From: an uncultured Lachnospiraceae bacterium
GTDB taxonomy: Bacteria > Bacillota > Clostridia > Lachnospirales > Lachnospiraceae
Direction: 5' to 3'
Assembly (NCBI GenBank): GCA_947172645.1
Contig: CAMWBY010000001.1
Span: forward strand, 244,383 to 308,382
Length of the DNA stretch: 64,000 nt
This document shows, in pieces, positions 26,456-36,463 of the stretch (within the stretch, counting starts at the first letter, position 1; each line of letters begins with the position of its first letter). Under the pieces are notes generated by a model. That model was not told the origin of the DNA. It saw only the letters and a list, made by a program, of their open reading frames with translations, and searched no databases. The translations under genes were made by a program, and so were the position numbers.

Positions 26456-27928
26456 ATGATTATACTAGTAATTCTTATCCCATTTATCGCAGGAATCCTC
26501 GTGCCGCTGCTTCCTTTTCGAAAAAGACGGCACATGGAAATTTTTCTGGAATGCGCCATAATCCTCAACAGCGTCCTTGTGTGGCATCTTCTGCTGCATC
26601 GCCCGGACAGTACGTTCCTGTTGGCGCATTTTACCGGGAACCTGTCTATCTGTTTCCAGGTGGACGGCCTGGGCATGGTCTTCGCAGGGTTGGTATCCGC
26701 CCTGTGGCCTTTCGCCACACTGTACGCTTTCGAATATATGACGAAAGAAGAACACGAGAAAATATTTTTCCTGTTCTACACCGTGACTTACGGCGTCACT
26801 CTGGGCATTGCGCTTGCCGCCAATCTGCTGACCATGTACTTTTTCTATGAACTCTTGACGTTAGTGACTGTGCCCCTTGTGATGCATACGCTGACAAGGG
26901 AGGCAATCCTGGCAAGCCGAAGATATCTGTACTATTCCCTGGGCGGCGCGGCTTTCGCCTTTATCGGGCTGATTATGATTATCGTCTACGGAACCACCAC
27001 AGATTTTATATATGGCGGCATCCTTGACCTTGCCAAAGTCGGCGACCGCACAAATATACTGTTGTTTATCTATGTGATGGCATTCATGGGATTCGGCGTC
27101 AAGGCCGCCGTGTGCCCATTCAACTCATGGCTTCCCCAGGCGGGCGTCGCGCCTACCCCGGTCACGGCCCTCCTTCATGCGGTGGCTGTGGTTAAATCCG
27201 GCGCCTTCGCGATTATCCGGCTCACTTACTATAGTTTCGGCACGGATTTCCTGCGGGGTACATGGGCACAGACAGTAGTGATGTTCGTCGTTATGTTTAC
27301 GATTGTGTATGGCTGCAGCCGGGCCGTGAAGGAAACCCACCTGAAAAGAAGGTTGGCATACTCCACCATCAGCAACCTGTCCTATATCCTTTTTGGCGTT
27401 ACCGTCATGACGCCGCTTGGACTGGTCGGCGCATTGTCCCATCTTGTGTTCCATGCGGTCATTAAGATTGCCTCCTTCTTCTGCGCAGGCGCTGTCATAC
27501 ACCAGACAGAACGTAACTATGTGCATGAACTGGACGGCATGGGATATAAAATGCCCTGCGTATTCGGCGTGTTCACCGTATCGGCCCTGGCCCTCATGGG
27601 TGTGCCCGGGCTGGCAGGGTTTATCAGCAAATGGAATCTGGCAAACGCGGCCGTGGAAAGCGGCAATCCGGTGTCCTATTTCGGCATTGCCTGCCTGCTT
27701 ATCTCCGCCCTGCTGACGGCCATCTACATGCTGACTATCGTGGTACGAGCCTTTTTCCCAGGCAAGGATTTCGATTCCAGTACCCTTGCAGGCATAAGCG
27801 ACCCCAATTGGAAGATGCTTCTTCCACTGTTTGCGTTTACTTTCTTTATTGTTTTGTTTGGTGTGTACTCCCAACCTCTTGTGGATTTCTTCTACGAAGT
27901 AGCCGCAGGTGTGTGGACTATCAAATAG
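26456..27928 (+). CDS. Antiporter-like subunit 3 (MrpD/NuoM family)
   Basis: The 490-residue protein with about 14 helices keeps Glu in FFYELLT, Lys in GVKAAVCPFNSWLP and Lys in AVVKSGA. The position filled by His in most relatives (PFHxWLP) is Asn here. The 81-base gap before it and a poor ribosome site are unusual for this tightly packed operon; a better GGAG at about 26404 has no usable start in this frame. It is less similar to subunits 1 and 2 at the PVAPAPAS loop, which reads GVAPTPVTALLHA. Confidence 0.87.
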   Translation: MIILVILIPFIAGILVPLLPFRKRRHMEIFLECAIILNSVLVWHLLLHRPDSTFLLAHFTGNLSICFQVDGLGMVFAGLVSALWPFATLYAFEYMTKEEHEKIFFLFYTVTYGVTLGIALAANLLTMYFFYELLTLVTVPLVMHTLTREAILASRRYLYYSLGGAAFAFIGLIMIIVYGTTTDFIYGGILDLAKVGDRTNILLFIYVMAFMGFGVKAAVCPFNSWLPQAGVAPTPVTALLHAVAVVKSGAFAIIRLTYYSFGTDFLRGTWAQTVVMFVVMFTIVYGCSRAVKETHLKRRLAYSTISNLSYILFGVTVMTPLGLVGALSHLVFHAVIKIASFFCAGAVIHQTERNYVHELDGMGYKMPCVFGVFTVSALALMGVPGLAGFISKWNLANAAVESGNPVSYFGIACLLISALLTAIYMLTIVVRAFFPGKDFDSSTLAGISDPNWKMLLPLFAFTFFIVLFGVYSQPLVDFFYEVAAGVWTIK

Positions 27929-27946
27929 TAAAAAGGTAGGTTTTTA

Positions 27947-30082
27947 ATGATGGATATGCGGATTCACGTACTTATATATTCTGTAATTTTTCTGCCAATG
28001 GCGGCTGCATTTCTAAGTTACGCCATCGGGCGGCTGCAAAAAAGCATACGCGACTATTTTGCCGATGCCATGACCGGGCTGACATTTGCGCTCACTCTGT
28101 GCATGTTTCTTTTGGCACAAGCCGACGGCTTTCCGGATGTATCTGCGGAAATCCCCTACCTATGCGGCATGGGGCTTCACTTTACGTTGGACGGCTTCCG
28201 GGCATTGTATAGTGTCATCGCCGCCTTTATGTGGTTTATGAGCACGCTTTTTTCCAAGGAATACTTCGCCCATTACCACAACCGCAACAGATACTATCTG
28301 TTCCTTCTGCTTACTCTGGGCGCCACACAAGGAGTATTCCTTTCAGCCGATTTCTATACGACCTTTATCTTCTTTGAAATCATGTCCTTCACCTCCTACA
28401 TGTGGGTGGCGCATGATGAACGGAGAGAATCCCTGCGGGCGGCAGCTACTTATCTTGCCGTGGCTGTCATCGGTGGCCTGGTGATGTTAATGGGAATTTT
28501 CCTCCTTTATGACGTGACCGGAACGTTGTTCTTCCGTGATTTGTCAGGCGCATATGCCACCTACGGATTGACCGATGCCTTAGACGCCAGCCATCTGCAG
28601 CTTTGGTTCGCAGGGCTATGCCTGTTGTTTGGCTTCGGCGCCAAGGCGGGCGCTTTCCCCCTCCATATCTGGCTTCCGAAAGCCCACCCGGTGGCCCCTG
28701 CCCCTGCATCCGCCCTTCTGTCCGGCATTCTGACGAAAGCGGGAATGTATGGCATACTGATTCTGACCGCCTATATCTTCCTGGGTGATACGGCCTGGGG
28801 ATGCCTGATTCTTGCACTGGGCGTCTGTACCATGGTCATTGGCGCGGTGTTGGCCCTTTTCTCCGTCGACCTTAAGCGGACGCTTGCGTGTTCCTCTGTC
28901 TCCCAGATTGGTTTTATCCTGGTAGGCGTCGGTATGTCCGGCCTTCTCGGGAACGAAAATCTGTTGGCAATAAGAGGCAGCCTTCTCCATATGGTGAACC
29001 ACTCCCTTATCAAGCTGGTTCTTTTTATGGCCGCCGGTGTTGTCTTTATGAACGTGCATAAACTGGACTTAAATGATATACGAGGTTTCGGACATGGGAA
29101 ACCTCTCCTCAACTATATTTTCCTGATGGGCGCCCTGGGCATCGGCGGTATACCGCTCTGGAACGGCTATATCAGCAAGACGTTAATCCATGAGAGCATT
29201 GTAGAATATATATCCCTCACAGCCGCCGGACATGTGCCTCCTATATTCGGCATCGGCACGCTCCGCGCTATCGAATGGGTATTTCTGGCAAGCGGCGGCC
29301 TGACAGTGGCATATATGACAAAACTGTATGTCGCACTTTTTATTGAAAAAAATGCAGATGCCGACGTGCAACACGGCTTCGATGCCCTGAAGGGTAAGTA
29401 TATGAACAAAACCAGCGCTTTTTCCTTAGCTTTCGGCGCAACACTGCTTCTTGTTATGGGCTTTCTCCCGAATACGGTGATGGACAGTATGGCAAATCTG
29501 GGGCAAAAGTTTATGCAGGTGCAGGAAAACGCGGCGATTCCGGCTGTCGCCTACTTCTCACCGGGGAATATGAAGGGCGCCGCTATCTCCCTTGCAATCG
29601 GTGCGGTTGTCTACCTGGCAATTGTCAGGTTATGGTTGATGCACAATAAAAAAGTATATCTCAACCGTTGGAATAAACACCTGGATTTGGAGAACCTTGT
29701 ATACCGGCCCCTGTTACTGCGTATCCTGCCTTTCCTGTTCGGCGTCATATGCCGTGTGCTTGACAGCCTGGTAGATACAGCTGTCGTATTCTTACGCAAG
29801 ACAATCTACCGGGACAGCAAGCTTCCCCATGAACTTGCAGAGGGAACGGCCCTTACTCATATGGCTGCCTGCATGATGAATGGTTTCCAACTGCTTGGCA
29901 ATAAGACATGGTACAGGAAGCAGCCCCGGAAAGTGGACTATGACCATAAACTGGCGATGGTTCATGAAGAATGGCGGGAGAACAGCGCCATGATTGGGCG
30001 CAGCATGTCCTTCGGACTGTTGTTGTTCTGTATCGGGTTGGTGTTGATGATTGCTTATTTATTTGTGATGGATATCTTTTAA
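27947..30082 (+). CDS. Antiporter-like subunit 4, long (NuoL/MrpA-like)
   Basis: The 711-residue protein has the 14-helix antiporter core with Glu in FFEIMSFT, Lys in GAKAGAFPLHIWLPKAHPVAPAPAS, Lys in LTKAGM and His-Lys in HMVNHSLIKL. It then carries an extension of about 200 residues with further helices and a hydrophilic part rich in basic residues, ending in a final helix, as NuoL-type subunits do. The canonical MrpA extension (MbhD/E modules) is not here, because it is supplied by the separate upstream genes. It ends the operon and is followed by two hairpins and a strong bidirectional terminator. Confidence 0.87.
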   Translation: MMDMRIHVLIYSVIFLPMAAAFLSYAIGRLQKSIRDYFADAMTGLTFALTLCMFLLAQADGFPDVSAEIPYLCGMGLHFTLDGFRALYSVIAAFMWFMSTLFSKEYFAHYHNRNRYYLFLLLTLGATQGVFLSADFYTTFIFFEIMSFTSYMWVAHDERRESLRAAATYLAVAVIGGLVMLMGIFLLYDVTGTLFFRDLSGAYATYGLTDALDASHLQLWFAGLCLLFGFGAKAGAFPLHIWLPKAHPVAPAPASALLSGILTKAGMYGILILTAYIFLGDTAWGCLILALGVCTMVIGAVLALFSVDLKRTLACSSVSQIGFILVGVGMSGLLGNENLLAIRGSLLHMVNHSLIKLVLFMAAGVVFMNVHKLDLNDIRGFGHGKPLLNYIFLMGALGIGGIPLWNGYISKTLIHESIVEYISLTAAGHVPPIFGIGTLRAIEWVFLASGGLTVAYMTKLYVALFIEKNADADVQHGFDALKGKYMNKTSAFSLAFGATLLLVMGFLPNTVMDSMANLGQKFMQVQENAAIPAVAYFSPGNMKGAAISLAIGAVVYLAIVRLWLMHNKKVYLNRWNKHLDLENLVYRPLLLRILPFLFGVICRVLDSLVDTAVVFLRKTIYRDSKLPHELAEGTALTHMAACMMNGFQLLGNKTWYRKQPRKVDYDHKLAMVHEEWRENSAMIGRSMSFGLLLFCIGLVLMIAYLFVMDIF

Positions 30083-30084
30083 AA

Positions 30085-30126
30085 AAACGAGCATAGCTCG
30101 TTTGCGAGTTCCGCTTCGCGGACTCG
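30085..30126 (+). repeat. Two recurring hairpin modules after the Mrp-like operon
   Basis: AAACGAGC-ATA-GCTCGTTT (30085-30103) repeats the sequence found after the ABC operon at 18719-18737. The next, CGAGTTCCGC-TTC-GCGGACTCG (30105-30126), resembles the GATTCCGC hairpin at 19238 and 51792. The following TCCGAGAACTTTCCTATAAG recurs with one change at about 38910. Confidence 0.65.
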
Positions 30127-30160
30127 AATAGTCCGAGAACTTTCCTATAAGTTAAAAAAG

Positions 30161-30201
30161 AAAAGCCTCCGCTCTGTGTTTGTTATGGAGCGGAGGTTTT
30201 T
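30161..30201. terminator. Strong bidirectional terminator
   Basis: CCTCCGCTC (30166-30174) pairs with GAGCGGAGG (30188-30196) and is flanked by A-rich sequence on the left and TTTTTTA on the right, so it can end both the Mrp-like operon on the plus strand and the GLUG-protein gene on the minus strand. Confidence 0.85.
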
Positions 30202-30256
30202 TATTGGTCAGGTATATCATACCTATATAAATATCAAACTAGAAAATAACGCTGCG

Positions 30257-33200
30257 CTACTCCTCAGCCGTGCTTTCCTCCTTCTCCTGTATCTTCTTCT
30301 GCTTCTTGGCCTTTCGCCTCTTCACAATTTTCCGAATCAGCAGAACAAGCAGAACCACAACAACTGCCGCTGCCGGAATTATATAGAGCAAATAGTCCAT
30401 AATATCCTTCTCATGGACATAAACAATAAACTCGGCTTCTGTCCCGTCCACGGAAAACAGATGGTAAATTCCCATAAACTCTGAGGCGGCCTGTTCCCAT
30501 GCGCCATCTTTCTTCACATAGATGGTCACGCCGTCAGTCTGTCCTTCCGGCGCCTGGTAACGTATCTGGTGACTCTCATTACCGTCCTCCGGAACCCTCA
30601 CAGTCCAGTACTCCGCCAATTCTTCCGCCGGCTGCCCTGCCACACCGTCTACACGATTGCTTCCGGAAACGGTGCCGCCTGTCACATCCAGCGTATCCTC
30701 CTGCAGGAACATGCCGTCTGCAAGCACTGCCGACTGTCCGTTATCTCTCGTCTGCTGTGATGCAAGGGTCGTTAAATAACGTACATATTCCGCCGTCACA
30801 TCTTCATCATACAATACCCTGTTCAAATCTTTGATATCCCAGTCTGCATAGAATCCGTCCTTCACCGGAATATCAGGGTACAGGTTCATAGGCACACTGC
30901 CTCCGTATGGACACTCTACCACCTTGACTTCCTCTTCATCCGCATAGAAAGAAATCGTCATCATACGGAACTTATCGGGAAGTCCTTCAATCTCCAACAT
31001 TTCTTCATAACTTAACGGTTCCGCCTTGCCGCTGTAACTAATCCGGTCGATGCCTGCAATCTCATCCGACACGAAATAGTTGCCCGTCACCTCGCCGCTG
31101 CCGGAAGTTTCCCCTGCAATGGCGCCGGAAAAGGCCGTGGCATCCTGAATCCGGACGATTGCGCAGCAGTTGCCGATATCAGAACCGGAACCGGCAATGC
31201 CCGCCACATACTCTTCCCCGGACACCGTACATTTGGCATAGCTTTCTGCAATGTTGGACAAGGACTGTCCGGCCACACCGCCCACATAATTCCCGGTACT
31301 GCTCTCAATTCTCCCATAATTCTCACAGCGCAGGATGGTGCCCATCTCCTGCATACCTGTAATACCGCCGGCGTAATTCTTCTGGGCCGTGACCTTTCCG
31401 TGGTTCACATTCTGGCGCAGGACACATTTCGTCAGGAAAGTAGAATTTAGTCTGGCATCCTCAATTCCCGTCACATCGCCTTCCAGGTCAAAATCATACT
31501 CAATCGCCATCGTCCCGACAATACCTGATATATTGATATCCCCATTGACCGCTCCCGTATTCCTGCAGTCCGCCACCGTGGCATCCGTGCTGGTCTCTGC
31601 GTCTTCCTGGGAAGTATCCTCATAAGAATTGGTATAATCCATATCCAGGACGCCGTCTATGGCGTCCGTATAAAGCTTCATAATCGTGCTGAACTGGTCG
31701 TTAATGTCTCCCAGGTCGTCTATCAGCACATCGTTGGTAGAGGCCATCTCGTCATTCAGATAGCCCATGTTTTCCGACAAGCCCTGTAAGTTCGCGGTCA
31801 GGCTGTTTGTCCGGGAACGGTAATCCTCTCCAAGCTGCGGCAGTTGAATATCCGGCATTTCATTCAGGGTATCAAAAATGTTCTTCGCCTCACTGCCCGC
31901 ATTGTGCAGGTTATCTGAAGCATCTTCGGTATAGTCGACGGCCTTTTCCAGTTCCTTCGCCATATCCTTGGTCATGGCGTCCTGGCATTCCATAACAATG
32001 CCGGACATAGTGCTAAGATATCCTTCCATATCGCTTGTATAGTTGCCTCCGGTGGCATTATAATACTGCGTGTCCGAATAATCTGCCACATACCTCTCCA
32101 CAGCCGCCATGTTCTGTCCCATCTGTGCCGTGGCATCGGCAATCAATTCCCTGTCAAGGGCCCCCTGTGCTTCATCGGAGGCAGGGAAATCGTCAGTCAC
32201 ATCATTGCTTGTAAGGTCAATATGCGCCCAACCTTCCACGCTTTCATAGTCTTCATAGGTATTCGTGCCGCTCCATGTCCAGCTCGTGTCTACACTGCCT
32301 CCGATACGCGGTTTTAAATTATCCTCGTTGACTCCGTCGGGATTTTTATATTTACTCTCATTGGAGCGAAGGTAATCTATATAGTAATTCTCCGCCGCCT
32401 CAAGGGCGCCCGCACGGTACCCTGCATACAAATCCGACATCGTCTTCATGTTTGCCTTGGCGTTCTCATACCGTTCCCTGTCTTCCGAGGACATATACTG
32501 GTAGATATCCATGGTATCCACCGCATCTCCCAGTTTCTTGGCCGCATCCTTCACATTCCCTGCGGCTTCCTTCGTCTGGTCAAACACGCCGTCCTGCTTG
32601 GATGTCTCTTCCATAATATAATCCAGGCGTCCCATCGCATCATTGACGGAACCCACCATCTCATCGGTCCATCCCACTGTCCGGTCCGCCAGGAAAGAAG
32701 TGTCATCCAACGCTTTGTCCACAAACTCCTGTACTACTTTCAGCCTGGCGGATAAAGTATCCGATTCCGCCCCTGCATCGTCCAACATTACGCCTGTCAA
32801 ATCATGCATCTTATCGATATTTTCCGTAAGTTGATACACGATATCCTCAGACAAGTCAATGGCAATATAAGGCTCCGTCTGTCCGGCGATGCCACCCACG
32901 TCTTTACGTCCATAGACTGTACCCTCATTTTCACAGGCGTACACATATCCCGACTGACGCCCTACAATACCTCCGGTGTTATATCCCACATGCTCATAGC
33001 CTACCGTGCCTTTGTTTGTGCTAAACTGTATAATTCCCGTGGAAAGCCCGGCAATTCCGCCGGAATCAATGGTGTTGCTTACCGTCGACGCCTCTTTGTT
33101 TTCCTCATCATTTTCTCCGGCATTTAAAAGCCCGGATGTATAATTTGCAATATTAATATCATCCAGGGATTTGGCCTTATCCTCGTTTGAGGTATTGATA

Positions 33201-33934
33201 TCCGCCTCATTGGCACATCCTACGATGTTACCCACATTCTCCCCTGCTATACCGCCGGTATAATGCACGCCCGTTACTTTGCCGCTGCTCTTGCACTCCA
33301 TCAGGATACCGCTCAGCTCATTAAAGCCTGCCACGCCGCCCACATAGTCGTTGCCTTCCACCGTTCCGCTAAAAGAACAGTTTATCATAATGCCGCTGTT
33401 GTCCCCGACGATGCCGCCCACCACAATCGGACTGCCGGAAGGGCGAACTGCCCCTTGCACATTGAGGTTTGTGATAACGGCCGTTCTCTGGGTATAATTG
33501 AACAGCCCCGCATAGGACACCGAGTCCCTCACGGACAAGCCACTGATTGTATGTCCCTGCCCATCGAAAAAGCCGCCGAAAGTCGGTATCGGCACAAATC
33601 CGCTGCCCGCCAGGTTTAAGTCTTCCGTCAAGTAAACCTTTTTATTGTGGGCCCATGTATCTAACCAACATTTCTTGGAAAAAGCTTTCAGCCCTTCCAC
33701 GGAATCTATGTATATCTCTTCCCATTCAGTCTCTTCATCGTCATAGGATTCCACCACCTCATTGGCATCCTCCACGCTGATAACTTCCTCGGAGTCTTCT
33801 TCCCCGTTTCCTTCCGTCTGACTGCTTTTTTTGGTATCTTCTACCGCCAATGTATCCATAACCGGCATCGCCGCAAGACACATCGCCAATACCAAAGAGG
33901 TTACTTTCTTCCTGCACATGCTCTTTTTATACAT
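30257..33934 (-). CDS. Large GLUG-repeat surface protein, partner of the MMPL exporter
   Basis: The 1225-residue protein has a signal peptide (about 1-30), a Glu-rich linker, a beta-helix-like region of GLUG repeats (VGGIVGDNSG, VGGVAGFNE, TGGIAGENVG, GGIVGRQSG, GGIAGQTE) to about residue 350, a helical, coiled-coil-rich middle (350-790), a second set of GLUG repeats (800-960) and a C-terminal membrane helix (about 1180-1200) followed by a Lys/Glu-rich tail. It is thus exposed outside the cell and anchored by its C-terminus. Its start overlaps the end of the MMPL gene by eight bases, so the two are coupled. A role as exported stalk, adhesin or partner of the transporter is inference; no catalytic motif is seen. 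Confidence 0.85.
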   Translation of the reverse strand: MYKKSMCRKKVTSLVLAMCLAAMPVMDTLAVEDTKKSSQTEGNGEEDSEEVISVEDANEVVESYDDEETEWEEIYIDSVEGLKAFSKKCWLDTWAHNKKVYLTEDLNLAGSGFVPIPTFGGFFDGQGHTISGLSVRDSVSYAGLFNYTQRTAVITNLNVQGAVRPSGSPIVVGGIVGDNSGIMINCSFSGTVEGNDYVGGVAGFNELSGILMECKSSGKVTGVHYTGGIAGENVGNIVGCANEADINTSNEDKAKSLDDINIANYTSGLLNAGENDEENKEASTVSNTIDSGGIAGLSTGIIQFSTNKGTVGYEHVGYNTGGIVGRQSGYVYACENEGTVYGRKDVGGIAGQTEPYIAIDLSEDIVYQLTENIDKMHDLTGVMLDDAGAESDTLSARLKVVQEFVDKALDDTSFLADRTVGWTDEMVGSVNDAMGRLDYIMEETSKQDGVFDQTKEAAGNVKDAAKKLGDAVDTMDIYQYMSSEDRERYENAKANMKTMSDLYAGYRAGALEAAENYYIDYLRSNESKYKNPDGVNEDNLKPRIGGSVDTSWTWSGTNTYEDYESVEGWAHIDLTSNDVTDDFPASDEAQGALDRELIADATAQMGQNMAAVERYVADYSDTQYYNATGGNYTSDMEGYLSTMSGIVMECQDAMTKDMAKELEKAVDYTEDASDNLHNAGSEAKNIFDTLNEMPDIQLPQLGEDYRSRTNSLTANLQGLSENMGYLNDEMASTNDVLIDDLGDINDQFSTIMKLYTDAIDGVLDMDYTNSYEDTSQEDAETSTDATVADCRNTGAVNGDINISGIVGTMAIEYDFDLEGDVTGIEDARLNSTFLTKCVLRQNVNHGKVTAQKNYAGGITGMQEMGTILRCENYGRIESSTGNYVGGVAGQSLSNIAESYAKCTVSGEEYVAGIAGSGSDIGNCCAIVRIQDATAFSGAIAGETSGSGEVTGNYFVSDEIAGIDRISYSGKAEPLSYEEMLEIEGLPDKFRMMTISFYADEEEVKVVECPYGGSVPMNLYPDIPVKDGFYADWDIKDLNRVLYDEDVTAEYVRYLTTLASQQTRDNGQSAVLADGMFLQEDTLDVTGGTVSGSNRVDGVAGQPAEELAEYWTVRVPEDGNESHQIRYQAPEGQTDGVTIYVKKDGAWEQAASEFMGIYHLFSVDGTEAEFIVYVHEKDIMDYLLYIIPAAAVVVVLLVLLIRKIVKRRKAKKQKKIQEKEESTAEE

Positions 33935-36431
33935 GTTCCTTCACCTCCCTGCTCTCTAACTCCTGCGCCATGGATGCCGACAACTGCCTGTACTCTTCCT
34001 CCGTCAGTTCCGTCACATCCCCTGCTTCCACATAGGCGCTCACATTACCGCGCACAATCGCACGCATTGTACCCGTCACCGTACCGTCAATCTTACCTCT
34101 TACCAGGCCGTCCACCCTCAGTAAACCGGTGGCGTTCTTGGTGCGGATTGGCATATTCATGACGAAAGCCGTCTTCTCTATAATCTTGTCGCCCACAAGC
34201 AGTATTTGCGGCAGGACAAACATGGTTATAAAAATTGAAATCAGCGTACCCCGCCCCAGGCATTTCCCGATGCCGAAGATTGCCACATCCGAAGTCATCT
34301 TACCAATCAGGATACCGGAAATCGCCAACATCGTGCCAGACGTTACGATAGTCGGGAAGGACTGGTTCATGGTGTCGATAATCGACTGTCTTCTGCCCAT
34401 CTCCTTGCGCAGTTCCGTATAACGGCTTGCGATGACAATGGCATAATCGATATTGGCACCCATCTGTATCGAGCTGACAATCAAGTATCCCATGAAAAAC
34501 AGATTGTCATGCTGCAACGCAGGTACAGAGAAGTTAATCCAGATACTTCCCTGGATAACCAAAATCAAAAGTACGGGCATACCTGCCGATTTAAAGGTAA
34601 ACAGCAGAACCACCAGTACAACCAGGATAGACACCACATTGACCACGATATTGTCCCGTGAAAAAGTTTTCTGTAAATCATACTGGCTTACCGACTCGCC
34701 GCAGACCAGTATCTTGCCGTCATAATACCTCCCCGCAATCTCATGCATCCTGTCAATAAAATCGAAAGTCTCCGCACTCTCTTCGGGTAAAGTCAGATAA
34801 ACAAGCATACGATTGTAGTTCTCCCCCTGGAGCTGGTTCTTGGCGAAATTCATCTGTTTATAAGCATCGTCAAGAGTTTCCTGTAAATCATCCTCCAACG
34901 TCACATACCCTTCCTCTACCTCGTCATACACAAACATAAACATCTCAATCAGAGGCACCTGGTATTCCGACAGGCCGTTCACTACTTTCGCATAATCCTC
35001 GTCATTCACAGCATATGCGGCATAGATTAATTCCGCTACCTCATAGTCTAAATCAATCAGCTCGGAAAACTGCCTGGGCGTCAGCTTGTCCGTCAGGTGA
35101 TAGCCGTCCATAGCCTCGATGTTCGCAAGCCCCATAGTATAGTCTACCTCTGGACATGCATCCAGGTCACGCAGCAGAGCCTTCTCGTTGTCATAGCTTC
35201 CTGCGGGCACAAGTAACGCCACCATATTCGACTCACCGAAGTTAGTCTCCTGCATTTCTTCCGCTTTCTGTACACTGTTCTGCAGAGGCGGTGTTACCGT
35301 GCTGTACCCAAAGACATAAGGGCAGCCTTTGGAAACCATATATCCGCCTATAATCACAACGATAAAAAGGGGCGCCACCAAATACCTGGACGCATAGGCA
35401 AATTTACCCACAATCGGTATATCCGGGATGAAATTCTTGTGTTTCGTCTTTTCCATCAGATTGGAAAAAAGCATAATGACGCCCGGCATCAACAGAAATA
35501 CCGCGCACAAGCTTAAGATAATCGCCTTAATCAATACGACGCCCATATCCGGTCCCATCTTGTACTGCATAAACGTCATGGCAATCAGACCGCCGATGGT
35601 CGTCATAGAGCTGCCCGCTATCTCCGGAATCGCCTTGCTAAGCGCAATGATAACCGCCTCCCTGGCGGGAAGTTTCACATGCTCTTCTTTGTATCTGTTC
35701 AACAAAATAACTGCATAGTCCACAGACAACGCGAGCTGTAGCACAATCGTCACAGAATCGGACACGAAAGAAATCGTTCCCAGAAGAAAGTTCGTTCCCA
35801 TATTCAGGATTGCCGCTGACAGAAAGGTGATAAGCAACACCGGAATCTCCGCATATGCCTGGGTGGTCAAAAGCAGCACAGACACCACGATAATCGCTAC
35901 AAGCACGGTAATCGTGTTCATCTCCTGCCCAATCAACTCTGACTGCGTATCTCCCAGGCTGGTGGTCAGGTAATAGTCATATCCGTCCAGTTTCTCCTTC
36001 ACCCCGTCCAGGGCCACAAGACAGGCATCTTCCTTCTCGTCATAATCAAAAGTAATGTTATAATAAGCCGAACCATTCGTATAATGTTCCTCCGTGTCAT
36101 CAAAGTCCACGGAAAATACCCCATCGCAGTGTTCCAGCTTATCACTAATTTCCTCCGCCTGCCCATAGGATATATTTGCGACCATCACATTACAGGTGCC
36201 ATATGTAATAAACTCCGCCTCCATGAGGTCCAGCCCCTGTTTCGTCTCCGTCGTCCCCGGCAGGTAGTGTGCCATAGAATTTTCAACTTGAACCCAATTT
36301 CTCGATATTGCAGAAAAAATAATCAGGAGACCGAAGAGCAGGAAAAAGAGGTTCCTCTTATCCACAATAAACCCGCATATCTTCACCATCGCCTGATTAC
36401 CGTTCTTTTTTGTATTTAATTCATTATCCAT
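33927..36431 (-). CDS. MMPL/RND-family membrane transporter
   Basis: The 834-residue protein has the two-fold RND layout: helix 1 (about 25-45), an extracellular loop, five helices including a sterol-sensing-domain-like block with LQLALSVDYAVILLNRYKEE (near 235), then a second helix and loop and the matching block with SIQMGANIDYAIVIASRYTE (near 655). The two DYA motifs hold the buried Asp-Tyr pairs used for proton relay in MMPL proteins. A cytoplasmic tail of about 75 residues follows the last helix. In Gram-positives such proteins export lipids or lipid-linked polymers or peptides. The eight-base overlap with the GLUG protein gene suggests the pair work as one unit; substrate unknown. Confidence 0.88.
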   Translation of the reverse strand: MDNELNTKKNGNQAMVKICGFIVDKRNLFFLLFGLLIIFSAISRNWVQVENSMAHYLPGTTETKQGLDLMEAEFITYGTCNVMVANISYGQAEEISDKLEHCDGVFSVDFDDTEEHYTNGSAYYNITFDYDEKEDACLVALDGVKEKLDGYDYYLTTSLGDTQSELIGQEMNTITVLVAIIVVSVLLLTTQAYAEIPVLLITFLSAAILNMGTNFLLGTISFVSDSVTIVLQLALSVDYAVILLNRYKEEHVKLPAREAVIIALSKAIPEIAGSSMTTIGGLIAMTFMQYKMGPDMGVVLIKAIILSLCAVFLLMPGVIMLFSNLMEKTKHKNFIPDIPIVGKFAYASRYLVAPLFIVVIIGGYMVSKGCPYVFGYSTVTPPLQNSVQKAEEMQETNFGESNMVALLVPAGSYDNEKALLRDLDACPEVDYTMGLANIEAMDGYHLTDKLTPRQFSELIDLDYEVAELIYAAYAVNDEDYAKVVNGLSEYQVPLIEMFMFVYDEVEEGYVTLEDDLQETLDDAYKQMNFAKNQLQGENYNRMLVYLTLPEESAETFDFIDRMHEIAGRYYDGKILVCGESVSQYDLQKTFSRDNIVVNVVSILVVLVVLLFTFKSAGMPVLLILVIQGSIWINFSVPALQHDNLFFMGYLIVSSIQMGANIDYAIVIASRYTELRKEMGRRQSIIDTMNQSFPTIVTSGTMLAISGILIGKMTSDVAIFGIGKCLGRGTLISIFITMFVLPQILLVGDKIIEKTAFVMNMPIRTKNATGLLRVDGLVRGKIDGTVTGTMRAIVRGNVSAYVEAGDVTELTEEEYRQLSASMAQELESREVKEHV

Positions 36432-36463
36432 CGTGCAAGCGCCTCCTACACCACTCGATGGAA

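Noticed and set aside
27125..27874. 249-codon minus-strand frame inside the third antiporter gene
   Set aside because: Antisense to a conserved membrane protein; Gly/His/Gln-rich shadow composition.
20503..30082. Complex I or membrane-bound hydrogenase operon
   Set aside because: No NiFe, Fe-S, NuoB/C/D/I or flavin subunit is encoded in the cluster; only Mrp-type membrane subunits are seen.
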